DNA of 64,000 bases, from assembly GCA_963786305.1 (NCBI GenBank), contig CAWAYL010000015.1:1-64000 (forward strand), read 5' to 3'. The stretch comes from CAKZLS01 sp963786305 (GTDB lineage: Bacteria > Pseudomonadota > Alphaproteobacteria > Rhodospirillales > Defluviicoccaceae). Position numbers and translations under genes: made by a program. The notes under the pieces are model-generated. The model was not told the origin of the DNA. It was given only the letters and a program-made list of their open reading frames with translations, and made no database searches. This document shows, piece after piece, positions 1 through 8,953 of this stretch; position 1 is the stretch's first letter; every line of letters starts with the position of its first letter.

Positions 1-68
1 GCTGTGGGTAACCGGCTTGCCGTAGCGACCGTTTCGAGTCAGGCCTAGGCAAGCCGGTTATCCACAGC
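1..68. repeat. 21-bp inverted repeat (imperfect palindrome) with DnaA-box-like tips
   Basis: Positions 1-21 and 48-68 are reverse complements with a single mismatch, separated by a 26-base loop. The outer tip of the right arm (58-66) reads TTATCCACA, the canonical DnaA-box 9-mer, and the left tip (3-11, minus strand) is TTACCCACA, one base off. There is no T-run, so a Rho-independent terminator is unlikely. It could be the end of another transposon, a repetitive extragenic palindrome or a DnaA-titrating site. Confidence 0.6.
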
Positions 69-155
69 TACACCACGCCAGGGGACACAAGCTGGATCGC
101 AAGGCGCGGCTAATGTCGTATATGCCGCGGCATGGCTGAGTTTCGATTTGGGTCA

Positions 156-178
156 TTCCGTTTCCTGATTACGCACTA
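156..178. repeat. Left end of IS1595-family element: target duplication plus terminal inverted repeat
   Basis: TTCCGTTT at 156-163 is repeated exactly at 1780-1787. Immediately inside it, the 15-mer CCTGATTACGCACTA at 164-178 is the perfect reverse complement of 1765-1779. Similarity continues imperfectly inwards for about 14 more bases. An 8-bp duplication is what IS1595-family transposases are known to make. The transposase stop codon (169-171) lies inside this repeat. Confidence 0.85.
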
Positions 179-1682
179 AACTCAACTGATTTCAGGAGCC
201 GATATGGCATGGGCGGGGTTCGCAATGCGACCCAGGCGAGGCGTGGGATCATGTCCTCCAGACGGTAGCAGCGGTTGAAGCGATCCCACTTCCCACGGCC
301 ATCCGCTTGAGCATCTGCCGATAGCCCTCGCCGGAGTCCCGGCGCACGATCGTCCTCAGCGCCGCGTTGGCCTCCATCGTCGAGGCGTCGACGCCGATCC
401 GCTCGCCCTGGATCAGCCCATGCTCGTCGAGGCGCGCCAGCACCCACTCGAACACCTCCGCGTGGACCTCATGGGGAAGGCGGCCGCGGGTCTTCGAAAG
501 CCACGAATGGTCCGGAACCCGCTCGCGTTGCTCCAGGCGCAGGAACTCCCGCAGCGACAGGCTGTCGGCGCACCGCCACTCGATCCCGCGCTCCGAGTCG
601 ATGCCTTCGAAATAACCGACCAGGTGCATCCGGAAGTACCGCCCCGGCGGCACCGACGGCGCCCCCATCTTCGGCGCGTAATAAGGCGCGCACAGCTTCT
701 CCGCAAAACCATCGAAATCCGCGGCGATCAGAACCCGTTGAAGCCGATCATAGAAAACGTGGCCCGGAGACCGCGGCATCTCCGCCCACGTCACCATCAG
801 TTCACCCTGTCGATCCCCTTGCCGTCCCAGCGCCATCCCAGCCTCCGATAATTCTTACAGCAACAGAGAATCACCCATGGCCGACTTCGTCAACGGGCTG
901 TTATGGCGTTCTTGATATTGCCGATCGTCGTGTTGACCCACTTGAAGGCGGGGATCTGGACGGCCCCAGCGCCACTGCCGGTGACGATTGGTTGGTGGCG
1001 GCAGCCCGCTTGGGTGACGGCGCCAAAGCAGCCGAGGGCGTCGCTGATCACGGTGGTGCCGGGGACCAGGGTGCGCAGGCTGAGCTTTTTGATCTCGACC
1101 TTGCGGAAGCCCTTGACGGCGTTCAGCTTGAGGCGCAGCGGGTGGCCCTCGATGGTGGTTTCCACCACCACGACGAAGGGTGTCTTGCCGGCGGCCCCGC
1201 GGCCTCGCTTGCCGCCGCGCCGGGCGCCGCCGAGGTAGGCGTCGTCCATCTCCACCCGCTTGTCGGGTCCGCCGACGGGCTTTGCGGCCTCGCGGTCCAG
1301 CATGACCTGCGCCAGTTTCTGCTGCACCTTCCAGGCTGTTGTCTGGGTCACCCCAAGACGACGGCCCAACTCGAGGCTCGAGATCCCCTTCTTGGTCTGG
1401 GTCACGAGATAGATGGCCTGGAACCAGACCAGCGAGCGGCAACTTTGTGGCGTGAAAGATGGTGCCGGCCGTCAGTGAGACCTGATGGCGACAAGCGGTG
1501 CACTGGATGAGCCGGCGCGTCTTGATGTCGCAGCAACGCACGCCGCCACAGCGTGGGCAGACGAAGCCCTTGGGCCAACGCCAGGCGAACAACGCCGCGC
1601 GGCATTGCTCCTCGGTTCCATAGTCTGCCCGAAATTGCCGCTCACTGAGGCCTTTCTGGAACTGGATCTTGCTGCGTGACAT
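169..1682 (-). pseudogene. IS1595-family transposase, frameshifted and interrupted
   Basis: The N-terminal part (from ATG 1682, with AAGGAG upstream) has the zinc ribbon expected for the family, CPRCGG followed about 20 residues later by CTACRH. After a one-base frameshift near 1425 the frame continues through the DDE domain (MDDAYLGG, then VISDALGCFG) to NIKNAIT near 895. The family then normally continues with a short stretch ending in RFNR. That stretch is missing here, and the C-terminus (RFNRCYRLEDMIPRL to the stop at 169) is found only after about 600 bp of foreign sequence. The family assignment is strong; the protein is not functional as given. Confidence 0.85.
285..895 (-). mobile_element. 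Fragment of an IS5/IS1182-type transposase inserted in the IS1595 transposase
   Basis: On the minus strand an ORF starting at 836 (GGAGG upstream) encodes about 180 residues of the N-terminal DUF772-type domain of IS5/IS1182-like transposases. It includes YYAPKMGAPSVPPGRYFRM, GIEWRCADSLSLREFL and RIGVDASTMEANAALR, the last carrying a catalytic-type aspartate. It stops abruptly near 285, where the reading returns to the C-terminus of the IS1595 transposase, so roughly half of the usual 450-480 residues are absent. The junctions are approximate. No inverted repeats of its own were found, so this is a remnant or a recombination scar rather than a mobile copy. Confidence 0.75.
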
Positions 1683-1764
1683 GGTGAACTCCTTGCAAAA
1701 GCACAGATGTTCCCGTTTTGTACCGTACAAGATCGGCTGAGGACCGCACAAGATCGGCTGAGGA

Positions 1765-1787
1765 TAGTGCGTAATCAGGTTCCGTTT
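1765..1787. repeat. Right end of IS1595-family element: terminal inverted repeat plus target duplication
   Basis: 1765-1779 is the exact reverse complement of 164-178, and 1780-1787 repeats TTCCGTTT of 156-163. Just inside the repeat, a 15-base AAGATCGGCTGAGGA motif occurs twice (1729-1765), which may be a transposase-binding subterminal repeat. Confidence 0.85.
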
Positions 1788-1929
1788 TGGCCGCTGGTTG
1801 GTGCAAGCATATTTGCTTATCGGCAGTCGCTTCGAAGAACAGCGCCTGCTCAGGCTTTATGGATCGGAGTATGCGGCATATCGTCGCCGCGTGCCGGCCT
1901 TGCTGCCTTGGAAAGGCAAAGCCCGTTGA
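1780..1929 (+). pseudogene. 3' remnant of an isoprenylcysteine carboxyl methyltransferase-like gene, cut by the IS
   Basis: Reading plus strand from 1783 gives 48 residues to a TGA at 1927-1929, including SRFEEQRLLRLYGSEY and YRRRVPALLPW. These fit the conserved C-terminal tail of the ICMT/NnrU-like membrane methyltransferase family. Joining the sequence left of 156 to 1780 keeps this frame open only back to a stop at 111-113, with MAEFRF as its sole possible start, so the 5' part was already lost or rearranged before the IS arrived. The family call comes from the tail alone. Confidence 0.6.
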
Positions 1930-1937
1930 AAATAGCT

Positions 1938-3177
1938 TCAATTTGGCAAACGGAGATACATCTTGCCGACGCTGGAGAGGGCGGCGAACAGCGCGGTGAA
2001 CTGATCGAGAAAGGCAGGTTGATCGAGTTCGCGGTTCATTTGCCATATCTCCGCGTAAATGGTTTCCACGGTCCGCTGATTGTCGATGCGCTGCACAATG
2101 GCGCCGGCCAGTCGTGGAAGGGGCAGACGAATTGCCACTCCATCGTTGGTCACCGTGATCGACGATCCGGGCTTGAAGCCCTCGGCGAAGGTCTTGCCGT
2201 CCCAATCGCGGAGCATCGGCACCGCCAGGAGGTTCTCGGGACCCGGCGGACGAACCGGGTTCTGTTTTTTGACCGCGTAGAAAACGTGCTTCCGCATGTT
2301 TCCCGCCAGCAGCTCCGAAAACGCGCACCGCTCTATCCAGGAGGCGGTCTCAAGGGGTTGCAGCAGTGATGGATCGGTGAGATAGGACGATGGGTCGTAC
2401 ACAGCCGGCTCGATGAAGGCGGTTGGCCGCAAATCGGCCGAATTCCAGCATCTCGGCAATTTCCGGAACGCGATAGGCACGATCACGCGCGTGCAGGAAC
2501 AGATCGAAAAGACCGGCATCGCCCTGTTCCAGATGATCGGCGATGAATGGGTTGCGGCGAAGCCAGTTGGTGGCGGGTAGCTGCTTGAGAAGCCGTTTCG
2601 TCATCTCCACGCGAACCACCGGCGGCGCGTCGGGAGCCAGCGACCGCATCATCTCCTGCATCGGATACACGCCCGCCCTGCCGAACTCGCCGTAGACCAT
2701 CAATCCCAAACCACCGTCATCCGCGAGGACCCGAACCAGCGATTCCAGACCGATGAGGGGCACTTGCAAGTGATGCAGCACGCCGCAGCAATCGATGTAG
2801 TCGAACGCACCGAGGTCGCTCGTTGGCAGATCCAACAGCGACATCTTGATGAACCGAATGTTCGACAGGCCCCGCGCTTTCGCCCGCGCCTCGGCGATTT
2901 CGCGGCTGGCCTGGGACAGATCGACATGGATCACCTCTCCCGGGCAACCGGCCGTCGCCAGTTGTTGGGCCAACATGATCGTCGCGTCGCCGGTACCACC
3001 GCCGGCGAAAAGGGCGCGAAATGGCTTGGAAAAATCCCGCCGACCCCCGAAGACGTAGTGGTTGAACTCGTCGATGTGGCTTGGCGAGCCTGTAATCAGC
3101 CGTTTCGCTTCATCCGCCGGATCGCGGACGGGGTAGGGGTAGGCCTCGTACTGGGCCCTGACAGGATCATCGATCAT
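1938..3177 (-). pseudogene. Class I SAM-dependent methyltransferase, frameshifted
   Basis: The ATG at 3177 overlaps the stop of the upstream oxidoreductase as ATGA. Residues about 50-170 form a Rossmann methyltransferase: SAM-binding motif I is ALFAGGGTGDAT and the acidic motif after strand 2 is VIHVDLS, followed by YIDCCGVLHHL. The first frame runs to about residue 245. A single-base shift near 2430 then moves the remaining C-terminal domain (AFIEPAVYDPSSYL and KHVFYAVKKQNP) into another frame ending at 1938. Read through, the protein would be about 410 residues. The substrate cannot be predicted. It is probably co-transcribed with the oxidoreductase. Confidence 0.75.
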
Positions 3178-4164
3178 GACCCCGGGGATCCAACCGTCAA
3201 CACAACCTTGCCGGTTGTCCGCCGCGCTCTAAGATCCTGCAAGCGCCGCTGGTGCCTCGGTCAGCGGATAGGTGCCGGAGACATGAGGCTTGAGACTGCC
3301 CTCTCCGAGCCATGTCAGCAGTTCCTCGAACGAAGACCGCATGATCTCCGGCGCAAATACGCGGTGAGCGCCCCAATAAAAACCGATTGCGTCGATGTTC
3401 TTCACCATCAGGATGTTGGCCGGGATCTGGGGCACCTCGCCGCTCGCGAATCCGACGAGCAGAATGCGTCCTCCGGGAGCCGTGCAGCGCAACGACGCAT
3501 CGAACAACGGGCCGCCCACCGGGTCGTAGACCACATCGGCGCCGTGGCCATCGGTTAGGGATTTCACCCTCTCGCGAATATCCTCGGCACGGGAGTTGAT
3601 CACGTGATCGGCTCCGGCATCGGCGGCGATCTGAAGTTTCTCGGCGCCGCCGGCGGTGGCGATAACCAGGGCCCCCAGCCGTTTGCCAATTTCCACGGCG
3701 GTCAGCCCGACACCCCCGGCCGCGCCATGAACGACCAGGATTTCTCCAGACTTCAGACGGGCCCGATGCTTGAGCCCAAGATGGGATGTGCCGTAAGCCA
3801 CCGGAAACCCCGCCCCGACCTGGTCATTCACGGCGTCGGGGAGAACATGAACCTCGGTCTCCGGCGCCACGACCTGCTCGGCGAATCCGCCATAATCGAT
3901 TACGGCCATCACGCGATCGCCGGGTTTGATCCGCGTGACATTCGCCCCGCACTCGAGCACGTCGCCGGCAATTTCAAAACCGGGACTGAATGGCAGCGGC
4001 GGCTTGATCTGGTATTTTCCGGCAATGATCAAGGTGTCCGCAAAATTGACCCCGGCGGCCCGAACGGCAATACGTACGCTATCGTCCGCCAAATCAGGCG
4101 AAGGCACGTCCTCGACGGTCAGATCGGCGGGCGTGCACCAGTGTTTGCAGTGAACGGCTTGCAT
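3174..4164 (-). CDS. NADPH:quinone oxidoreductase family protein (MDR superfamily), tail frameshifted
   Basis: This is a zinc-free medium-chain dehydrogenase/reductase resembling quinone oxidoreductase. The N-terminal GroES-like domain contains AAGVNFADTLIIAGKYQ and PFSPGFEIAGDV, and the nucleotide-binding loop is VVHGAAGGVGLTAVEIGK. I chose ATG 4164 (MQAVHC) because AGGAGGTG lies five bases upstream; an ATG 21 bases earlier has no ribosome site. Near 3230 the frame hits a premature stop after AALAGS. One base over it continues ARRTTGKVVLT, the usual family ending, and stops at 3174 overlapping the methyltransferase ATG. Only the last 17 codons or so are affected. The substrate is unknown. 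Confidence 0.8.
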
Positions 4165-4239
4165 CGGCACCTCCTGTTTGATCATTTGATTTTTTTAGCC
4201 CAAGGTCGGGGTCGGGCGTTAACGGAAAGCGAGAGTATC

Positions 4240-4821
4240 ATGCGCGGTTATTTCGGGGTCGGCGTTGAAGGCATCAGCAAGGCGATGAATGTCGGAAGTC
4301 TGCTTCGTTCGGCGCATGCCTTCGGCGCGAGCTTCATGTTTACCGCCGCGGCCGTCTACCGCCGTTCGGAAGGAGGCAAGGCGGATACGTCCGATTCCGA
4401 GGGGCACGTGCCCTTCTATGCTTTTCCGGACGTCGCATCGATCGTCCTGCCGAGAGGGTGCGCCCTGGTCGGGGTCGAGCTTGTCGATGAAGCGATCAAT
4501 CTTCCAAGTTTTCGACACCCGCGCTGCGCCGCCTATGTATTTGGGCCTGAACGCGGATCGCTGTCGCCCGAGCTGGTCGAAAAATGCAAATTCTTGATCC
4601 GCATTCCCACGCAATTTTCCGTCAATGTAGGGATTGCCGGCGCCATCGTGATGTATGATCGTATGCTCAACCTCGGCCACTATCCGAATCGCCCCCCGAG
4701 ACCCGGCGGTCCCAACGATCCGCCCCCAGCGCATGTGTTCGGCGGCCCGGTCATCCGTCGCAAGATGGAGGGGTTTCGGCAGGATCCGCCGCCGACCCAT
4801 CGTAACGATTTAACTGGTTGA
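4240..4821 (+). CDS. TrmH/SpoU-family RNA 2'-O-methyltransferase
   Basis: A 193-residue SPOUT methyltransferase with all three trefoil-knot motifs: NVGSLLRSAHAFG (motif 1, residues 16-28), VFGPERGSLS (motif 2, near 100) and SVNVGIAGAIVMYDR (motif 3, near 125). Enzymes of this type methylate ribose in tRNA or rRNA; which site is modified cannot be told from sequence. A proline-rich tail follows the knot. ATG 4240 is chosen because the conserved start region begins there. It is transcribed divergently from the oxidoreductase gene, with about 75 bp between the starts. Confidence 0.85.
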   Translation: MRGYFGVGVEGISKAMNVGSLLRSAHAFGASFMFTAAAVYRRSEGGKADTSDSEGHVPFYAFPDVASIVLPRGCALVGVELVDEAINLPSFRHPRCAAYVFGPERGSLSPELVEKCKFLIRIPTQFSVNVGIAGAIVMYDRMLNLGHYPNRPPRPGGPNDPPPAHVFGGPVIRRKMEGFRQDPPPTHRNDLTG

Positions 4822-4855
4822 AGATGTATTCTTTCACTTGCGCATACCGGCTCGG

Positions 4856-5885
4856 TTAGCGGAGCCCTTCTTGGGCAGCGCGGACAACACCCACTTGAGC
4901 ACCGGCGGTGTTGTATATGCGGCGGCGTACAAACGGTTCCAACCCCGCGAGCGGCTGCCCATGCGCTGTGGAAAACCTCAAGAGCAAAATTGCCATCACG
5001 GTCTCGGCCGCTCTCTTGGCCCCGTCGTCGATCTTCACCACGAAGCCCAGCCCCGACGCGGGAAGCGATGCCGAGCACACGCCCTCCGCACCACACTTTA
5101 GCAATACGGATCTCTCATTTATCGCCATGACCTCCGTTTCGAACCGTGCTTGGCCCGCAACCAAATACGGATGGCGCGCCATTGCCGTTAAGATACGAGC
5201 AGCCGCGGCGCGACGGACTCTCGATAGTCTATCCGGTTGTCCAAGTCGGGCCATGGCTAGTGCGATGGCGGCGATCGGCATTGCGATGACGGGCACGCCG
5301 CAGCCATCGATTCCGCGCACGGCCGATGACAGGTCGCATTCACCCATTTCCGACAAAGTTTCCATGACACGCCGTTGAATGGCTCCATCCCAATCCGCAT
5401 AGCTTTTGGCGGGCACGCCCGTATGAAGAGCCGTGGTCATGAAACCGGCGTGTTTACCGGAGCAATTGTTGTGAACAGGAGAAATCGTTCGACCGGTGCG
5501 GAGGAACGCCTTGGCCGTCTCTTCGCAAAGCGGCACGTGGGGTCCGCAAACAAGGTCCTCGCGCCGTAATCCGAGGCGTCCCAGCCAGCGAGGAAACAAG
5601 ACGCGTGTGTACGGGTTCTCCGCTATGGGACGCGCAAGCCAACGCAATCTCCTGATCGGTAACCTGAAAATGCTCGGCCGCGCCGGTCTCTATCAAAGGC
5701 AAGGCCTGCAGCGGTTTTACCGCCGAGCGCGGAAACACCGGCTGGCCGATGTCGCCCCAGGCCGCGACCATCGTTCCGTCGGCTTTCACTACGGCCGCCG
5801 CGCCGCGATGCCGGCTTTCGACGCCGGTTCCCCGTGTTACTTCCGCAAGAACTGGGTTGGGGTTCGCCACGAAAAATCTCTCCAT
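4856..5885 (-). pseudogene. L-asparaginase II family protein, frameshifted
   Basis: Two overlapping frames together give about 340 residues of the bacterial asparaginase II (PF06089-type) family, which hydrolyses asparagine to aspartate and ammonia. The first frame (ATG 5885) carries VESRHRGAAAVV and the serine-lysine segment FPRSAVKPLQALP, then ALACASHSGEPVH. The second, after a shift near 5595, continues WLGRLGLRREDLVCGPH, NNCSGKHAGF and IDGCGVPVIAMP to the stop at 4856. An in-frame GTG after RFF, with GGAG before it, is an alternative start. The gene is divergent from the IalB-like gene. Confidence 0.8.
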
Positions 5886-5958
5886 TCATGCTTATACTAG
5901 AAGCACTGCAACAGAGCATCTTGGCAAGAGCGTCATAGATGGCTAAAGAATATGCGCC

Positions 5959-6493
5959 ATGAGGGGTCATCGATTTATCTCGTTATTCATCCTGTATCGT
6001 GTGCGTGGCACTCGTTGCCATCACCGGCGTTTCCACGACCGCGTGGGCTCAACGGAAAACCATCGGAACGTTTGCCGATTGGACGGCCTTTACGGACGGA
6101 TCGGGCGACAAGCGTATTTGTTACGTTGGAAGCGTCCCGAAAAAAGCCGAGGGGAAATATACCCGCCGCGGTGATACGTACACTCTCATCAGCCATCGGC
6201 CCGGCGAGCGGGTGTTCGGAGAAATCAGTGTCGAGGCAGGCTACACCTACAAGCCCGACAGCGAAGTTACCGTTGACGTCGATGGCAAGAAATTCAAGCT
6301 CTTTACGAAGGGCGGTAACGCTTGGGCGACCGATGCCAACGCGGACAAGGCCCTCGTCGCGGCGATGAAGGCCGGACGCCGCATGATCATCAAGGGAACT
6401 TCGAGCCGCGGCACGCTCACCACGGACACCTACTCGCTGTCCGGTCTCACGGCCGCATATCGAGCCATTGACGAGGCTTGCGGCGCCAACTGA
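5959..6493 (+). CDS. IalB-like (invasion-associated locus B) exported protein, signal peptide frameshifted
   Basis: The mature part (from QRKTIGTFADWTAFTDG, about 150 residues) matches my memory of the alphaproteobacterial invasion-associated locus B-like family, including RICYVGSVPKKAEG and SSRGTLTTDTYSLSG. It is probably periplasmic. The signal peptide is split: ATG 5959 encodes MRGHRFISLFIL, and one base over from about 5995 the frame reads VCVALVAITGVSTTAWA and continues into the mature protein. GTG 5999 could serve as a rescue start, leaving a short hydrophobic leader. Two cysteines (in RICYVG and the final DEACGAN) could form a disulfide. The function is unknown. Confidence 0.7.
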
Positions 6494-6604
6494 GGCTTCT
6501 TTTCAAAAGCGGACACTGATTTTGGACTTGTGAGCCGTCCGTTGCGGTCGCACATATGATGAAGCTGTCTGTGTAATCATGTCCAGTTTCTGGGAGTTGT
6601 CGAT

Positions 6605-7089
6605 ATGCGTGTGACCGCCGCAGTTGGAGCCATACTCGCGGTTGTCGTCGGGGTATGTGCGTTGTCCTGTCGTTCACGCAGTTGAGACGTCGCGTTACAC
6701 CGATATCGGTACCTCCGCTTTGTCCGTTCTCGTGGATAAAGGGGTTAAGGTGGTCGATATCCGTCGCGCGGATGAATGGCGTGAGACCGGCGTCATTCCG
6801 GGCAGCAAGCTTATAACCGCCTTCGACGCTCGCGGTCGGCTTAATCCGCAGTTTGCTTCGGAGTTTAAATCGTTCGTGGACGGCGATGAGGAGGTGGTCA
6901 TTATCTGCCGCTCCGGAAACCGTTCCGAGGCGTTGTCGCGAATATTATCCGCACAGGCCGGATACACGCCGGGTTTATAATGTTTCGGGCGGTATCTCGA
7001 ATTGGATCGATAGCGGCAACCGCACTGAACCGTGTCCTGTTTGGTTGGGAGGCGTTTCGCGAGGACTCATGGCGAATGAACGAAAATGA
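6605..7089 (+). pseudogene. Exported rhodanese-like protein, frameshifted twice
   Basis: Read across three frames this is a short secreted rhodanese-domain protein. The signal peptide (MRVTAAVGAILAVVVGVCAL, from ATG 6605 with GGGAG upstream) lies in one frame, the body in the next (VVDIRRADEW, then the active-site loop IICRSGNRSEAL with its cysteine), and the tail RVYNVSGGISNWIDSG in a third. Shifts lie near 6675 and 6970. Rhodaneses transfer sulfane sulfur or act as redox or binding modules. The stop at 7087-7089 overlaps the RlmN ATG as ATGA, so the two genes were translationally coupled. Confidence 0.75.
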
Positions 7090-8178
7090 ACTTGATCGGG
7101 CTCGACCGGGATGAGCTGATTCGATCTGGCGGCATCGGTCGGAGAAAAACCTTTTCGCGCTAAGCAGTTATGGCACTGGATCTATCATCGCGGCGTCACG
7201 GATTTCGACGCGATGACGACACTAGCCAAGCCGTTGCGAACGAGATTGTCCGATTCGTTTTCCCTTGCCCGCCCGGCGATAGGGCGGGAAGAGAAATCCA
7301 GCGATGGCACGTGCAAATGGCTGTTGCGATTCTCCGATGGAAATGAAGCGGAAACGGTGTTCATTCCCGAGGACGACCGCGGTGCGCTATGCGTGTCCTC
7401 GCAGGTGGGATGCACGTTAACCTGCAAATTCTGCCACACGGGAACCCAGCGGCTTGTCCGCGACTTGACCGCCGGCGAGATCGTTGGTCAGCTCATGACC
7501 GCGCGTGATTCGTACGGCGAATGGCCGTCGCCGCCGGCCGATCGTTTGCTCACAAACATCGTGGTCATGGGCATGGGTGAGCCCCTGTTCAATTTTGACA
7601 ATGTGGTCAAGGCCTTGCAAATCATCATGGATCCCGAAGGGATTGCCATCTCCAAACGCCGAATCACCCTTTCGACATCAGGGGTGGTTCCGATGATACG
7701 TCAGGTCGGTGAGAAGCTGGGCGTCAAGCTCGCCGTTAGTCTGCATGCCGCCACGGATGAAGTGCGCGACGTCCTGGTTCCGCTCAACAAAAAATATCCC
7801 ATCGAAGAGCTTCTGAGAGCGTGCCGGGAATATCCGGGCGCCGATAATGCGCGTCGTATCACGTTCGAGTACGTCATGCTTAAGGGCGTCAACAATTCGG
7901 CGGCCGATGCGCGGGCGCTCACGAAGCTGGTTGCCGGTATTCCGGCAAAGTTCAATCTGATTCCGTTCAATGCCTGGCCGGGAGCGCCCTACGAATGCTC
8001 GTCCGTCGCGACGATGACCCGCTTCGCCGCCATCCTGAACGACGCCGGGTATTCGGCGCCAATCCGAGTTCCTCGCGGCCGCGACATCATGGCGGCATGC
8101 GGTCAACTTCGCTCGGCCAGTGAGCGCGAACGCCCGGCGCGGGTGACGGCGCGGTCGGCGGAAGCGCTTCCCGGCTGA
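7086..8178 (+). CDS. rlmN: 23S rRNA/tRNA adenine-C2 methyltransferase RlmN, N-terminus frameshifted
   Basis: A radical SAM methylase for A2503 of 23S rRNA and A37 of some tRNAs. The cluster motif is CTLTCKFC (C-x3-C-x2-C) within SQVGCTLTCKFCHTG. VMGMGEPLFNFDNV, the STSGVVP segment and the C-terminal catalytic cysteine in MAACGQL are all present. The ATG at 7086 encodes MNLIGLDRDELI, then a one-base shift near 7125 is needed to reach GEKPFRAKQLWHWIYHRGV and the rest. The catalytic core (7213-8178) is one open frame. Without a frame correction the first 40 or so residues would be lost. Confidence 0.85.
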
Positions 8179-8198
8179 AGCGCTGATTCGGGAACAAA

Positions 8199-8850
8199 AT
8201 GCAAAACCAGGATCGAGATATGCCGACGCCTGGAAAGCGGATCATCCTTTTCGCCGATCCTATGTGTTCATGGTGCTGGGGATTTGCTCCAGTGATCAGC
8301 GCGATTCGCGAGGAATTCGCAGGCTTGGCGCCGATTCGCTTGGTTGTCGGCGGGTTGCGCGCCGGCGAGACGAAGCCCATGGACGAAAAGTCCAAGGTCT
8401 ATATCCGCCATCACTGGGAACACGTGCAATCGGCAACGGGCCAGCCGTTCGATTTCGAATTTTTCGATCGCGACGGATTTGTTTACGATACCGAGCCAGC
8501 CTGCCGAGCGTCGGTGGCGGCGCGCAACCTCGCGCCCGCCAAGCGCTCTTGCGTACTTCGAGGCCGTTCAGCGCGCATTCTACGTTGAAAATCGTGATGT
8601 CACCGCTGGAGACACCCTGGCGGATATCGCCGACACGCTAGGCATTGACCGCGGCGCTTTCGAAGACGTCTTTGCCGCTTCGGAAATCAGCGACGCAACC
8701 CGAGCCGACTTCAGCCTTACCCATGCCCTGGGAATCTCGGGCTTTCCGACCGTCGTTCTCGAGGATGACGCGGGTCAGGCGTTCCTGACCATCGGTTACC
8801 GTCCGCTTGAATCCTTAAGGCCCCATGTGGCGCTCTGGCTCCGAGCCTGA
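8199..8850 (+). pseudogene. DsbA-family (FrnE-like) thioredoxin-fold protein, frameshifted
   Basis: The first frame starts with RIILFADPMCSWCWGFAP, giving the CSWC redox motif typical of DsbA-family proteins that lack a signal peptide and work in the cytoplasm. A shift near 8545 leads to a second frame with ALAYFEAVQRAFYVENRDV and the cis-proline segment GISGFPTVVLEDD. The joined length is about 217 residues, normal for the family. Proteins of this group are thiol oxidoreductases or isomerases of mostly unknown substrate. The gene lies between rlmN and argG. Confidence 0.75.
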
Positions 8851-8884
8851 TATCGGGACCGACCGCGTTGCCATCCGGCATATC

Positions 8885-8912
8885 TTGTAGCGAGCGCCCG
8901 AATTCCTATACT
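8885..8912 (+). promoter_or_regulatory. Candidate sigma-70-type promoter of argG
   Basis: TTGTAG at 8885-8890 and TATACT at 8907-8912 are separated by 16 bases, and the argG ATG follows 41 bases downstream with AAGGGG before it. The spacing and the AT-rich -10 in a GC-rich background support it. There is no experimental evidence. Confidence 0.4.
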
Positions 8913-8953
8913 GCGGTCGAAAATCAAACGTTTTTGCAAGGGGTAGTATCTCG

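Larger units (their letters stand above)
164..1779 (-). mobile_element. IS1595-family insertion sequence interrupted by a second transposase fragment
   Basis: The element is bounded by a perfect 15-bp inverted repeat and flanked by an 8-bp direct repeat, so its ends can be placed to the base. It is about 1.6 kb, long for a single-gene IS1595 member, because a stretch of roughly 0.6 kb belonging to an unrelated transposase sits inside the 3' part of its own transposase gene. The insertion interrupts a small plus-strand gene whose 3' end resumes at 1780. The transposase is both frameshifted and interrupted, so the copy is very probably dead. Confidence 0.85.
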
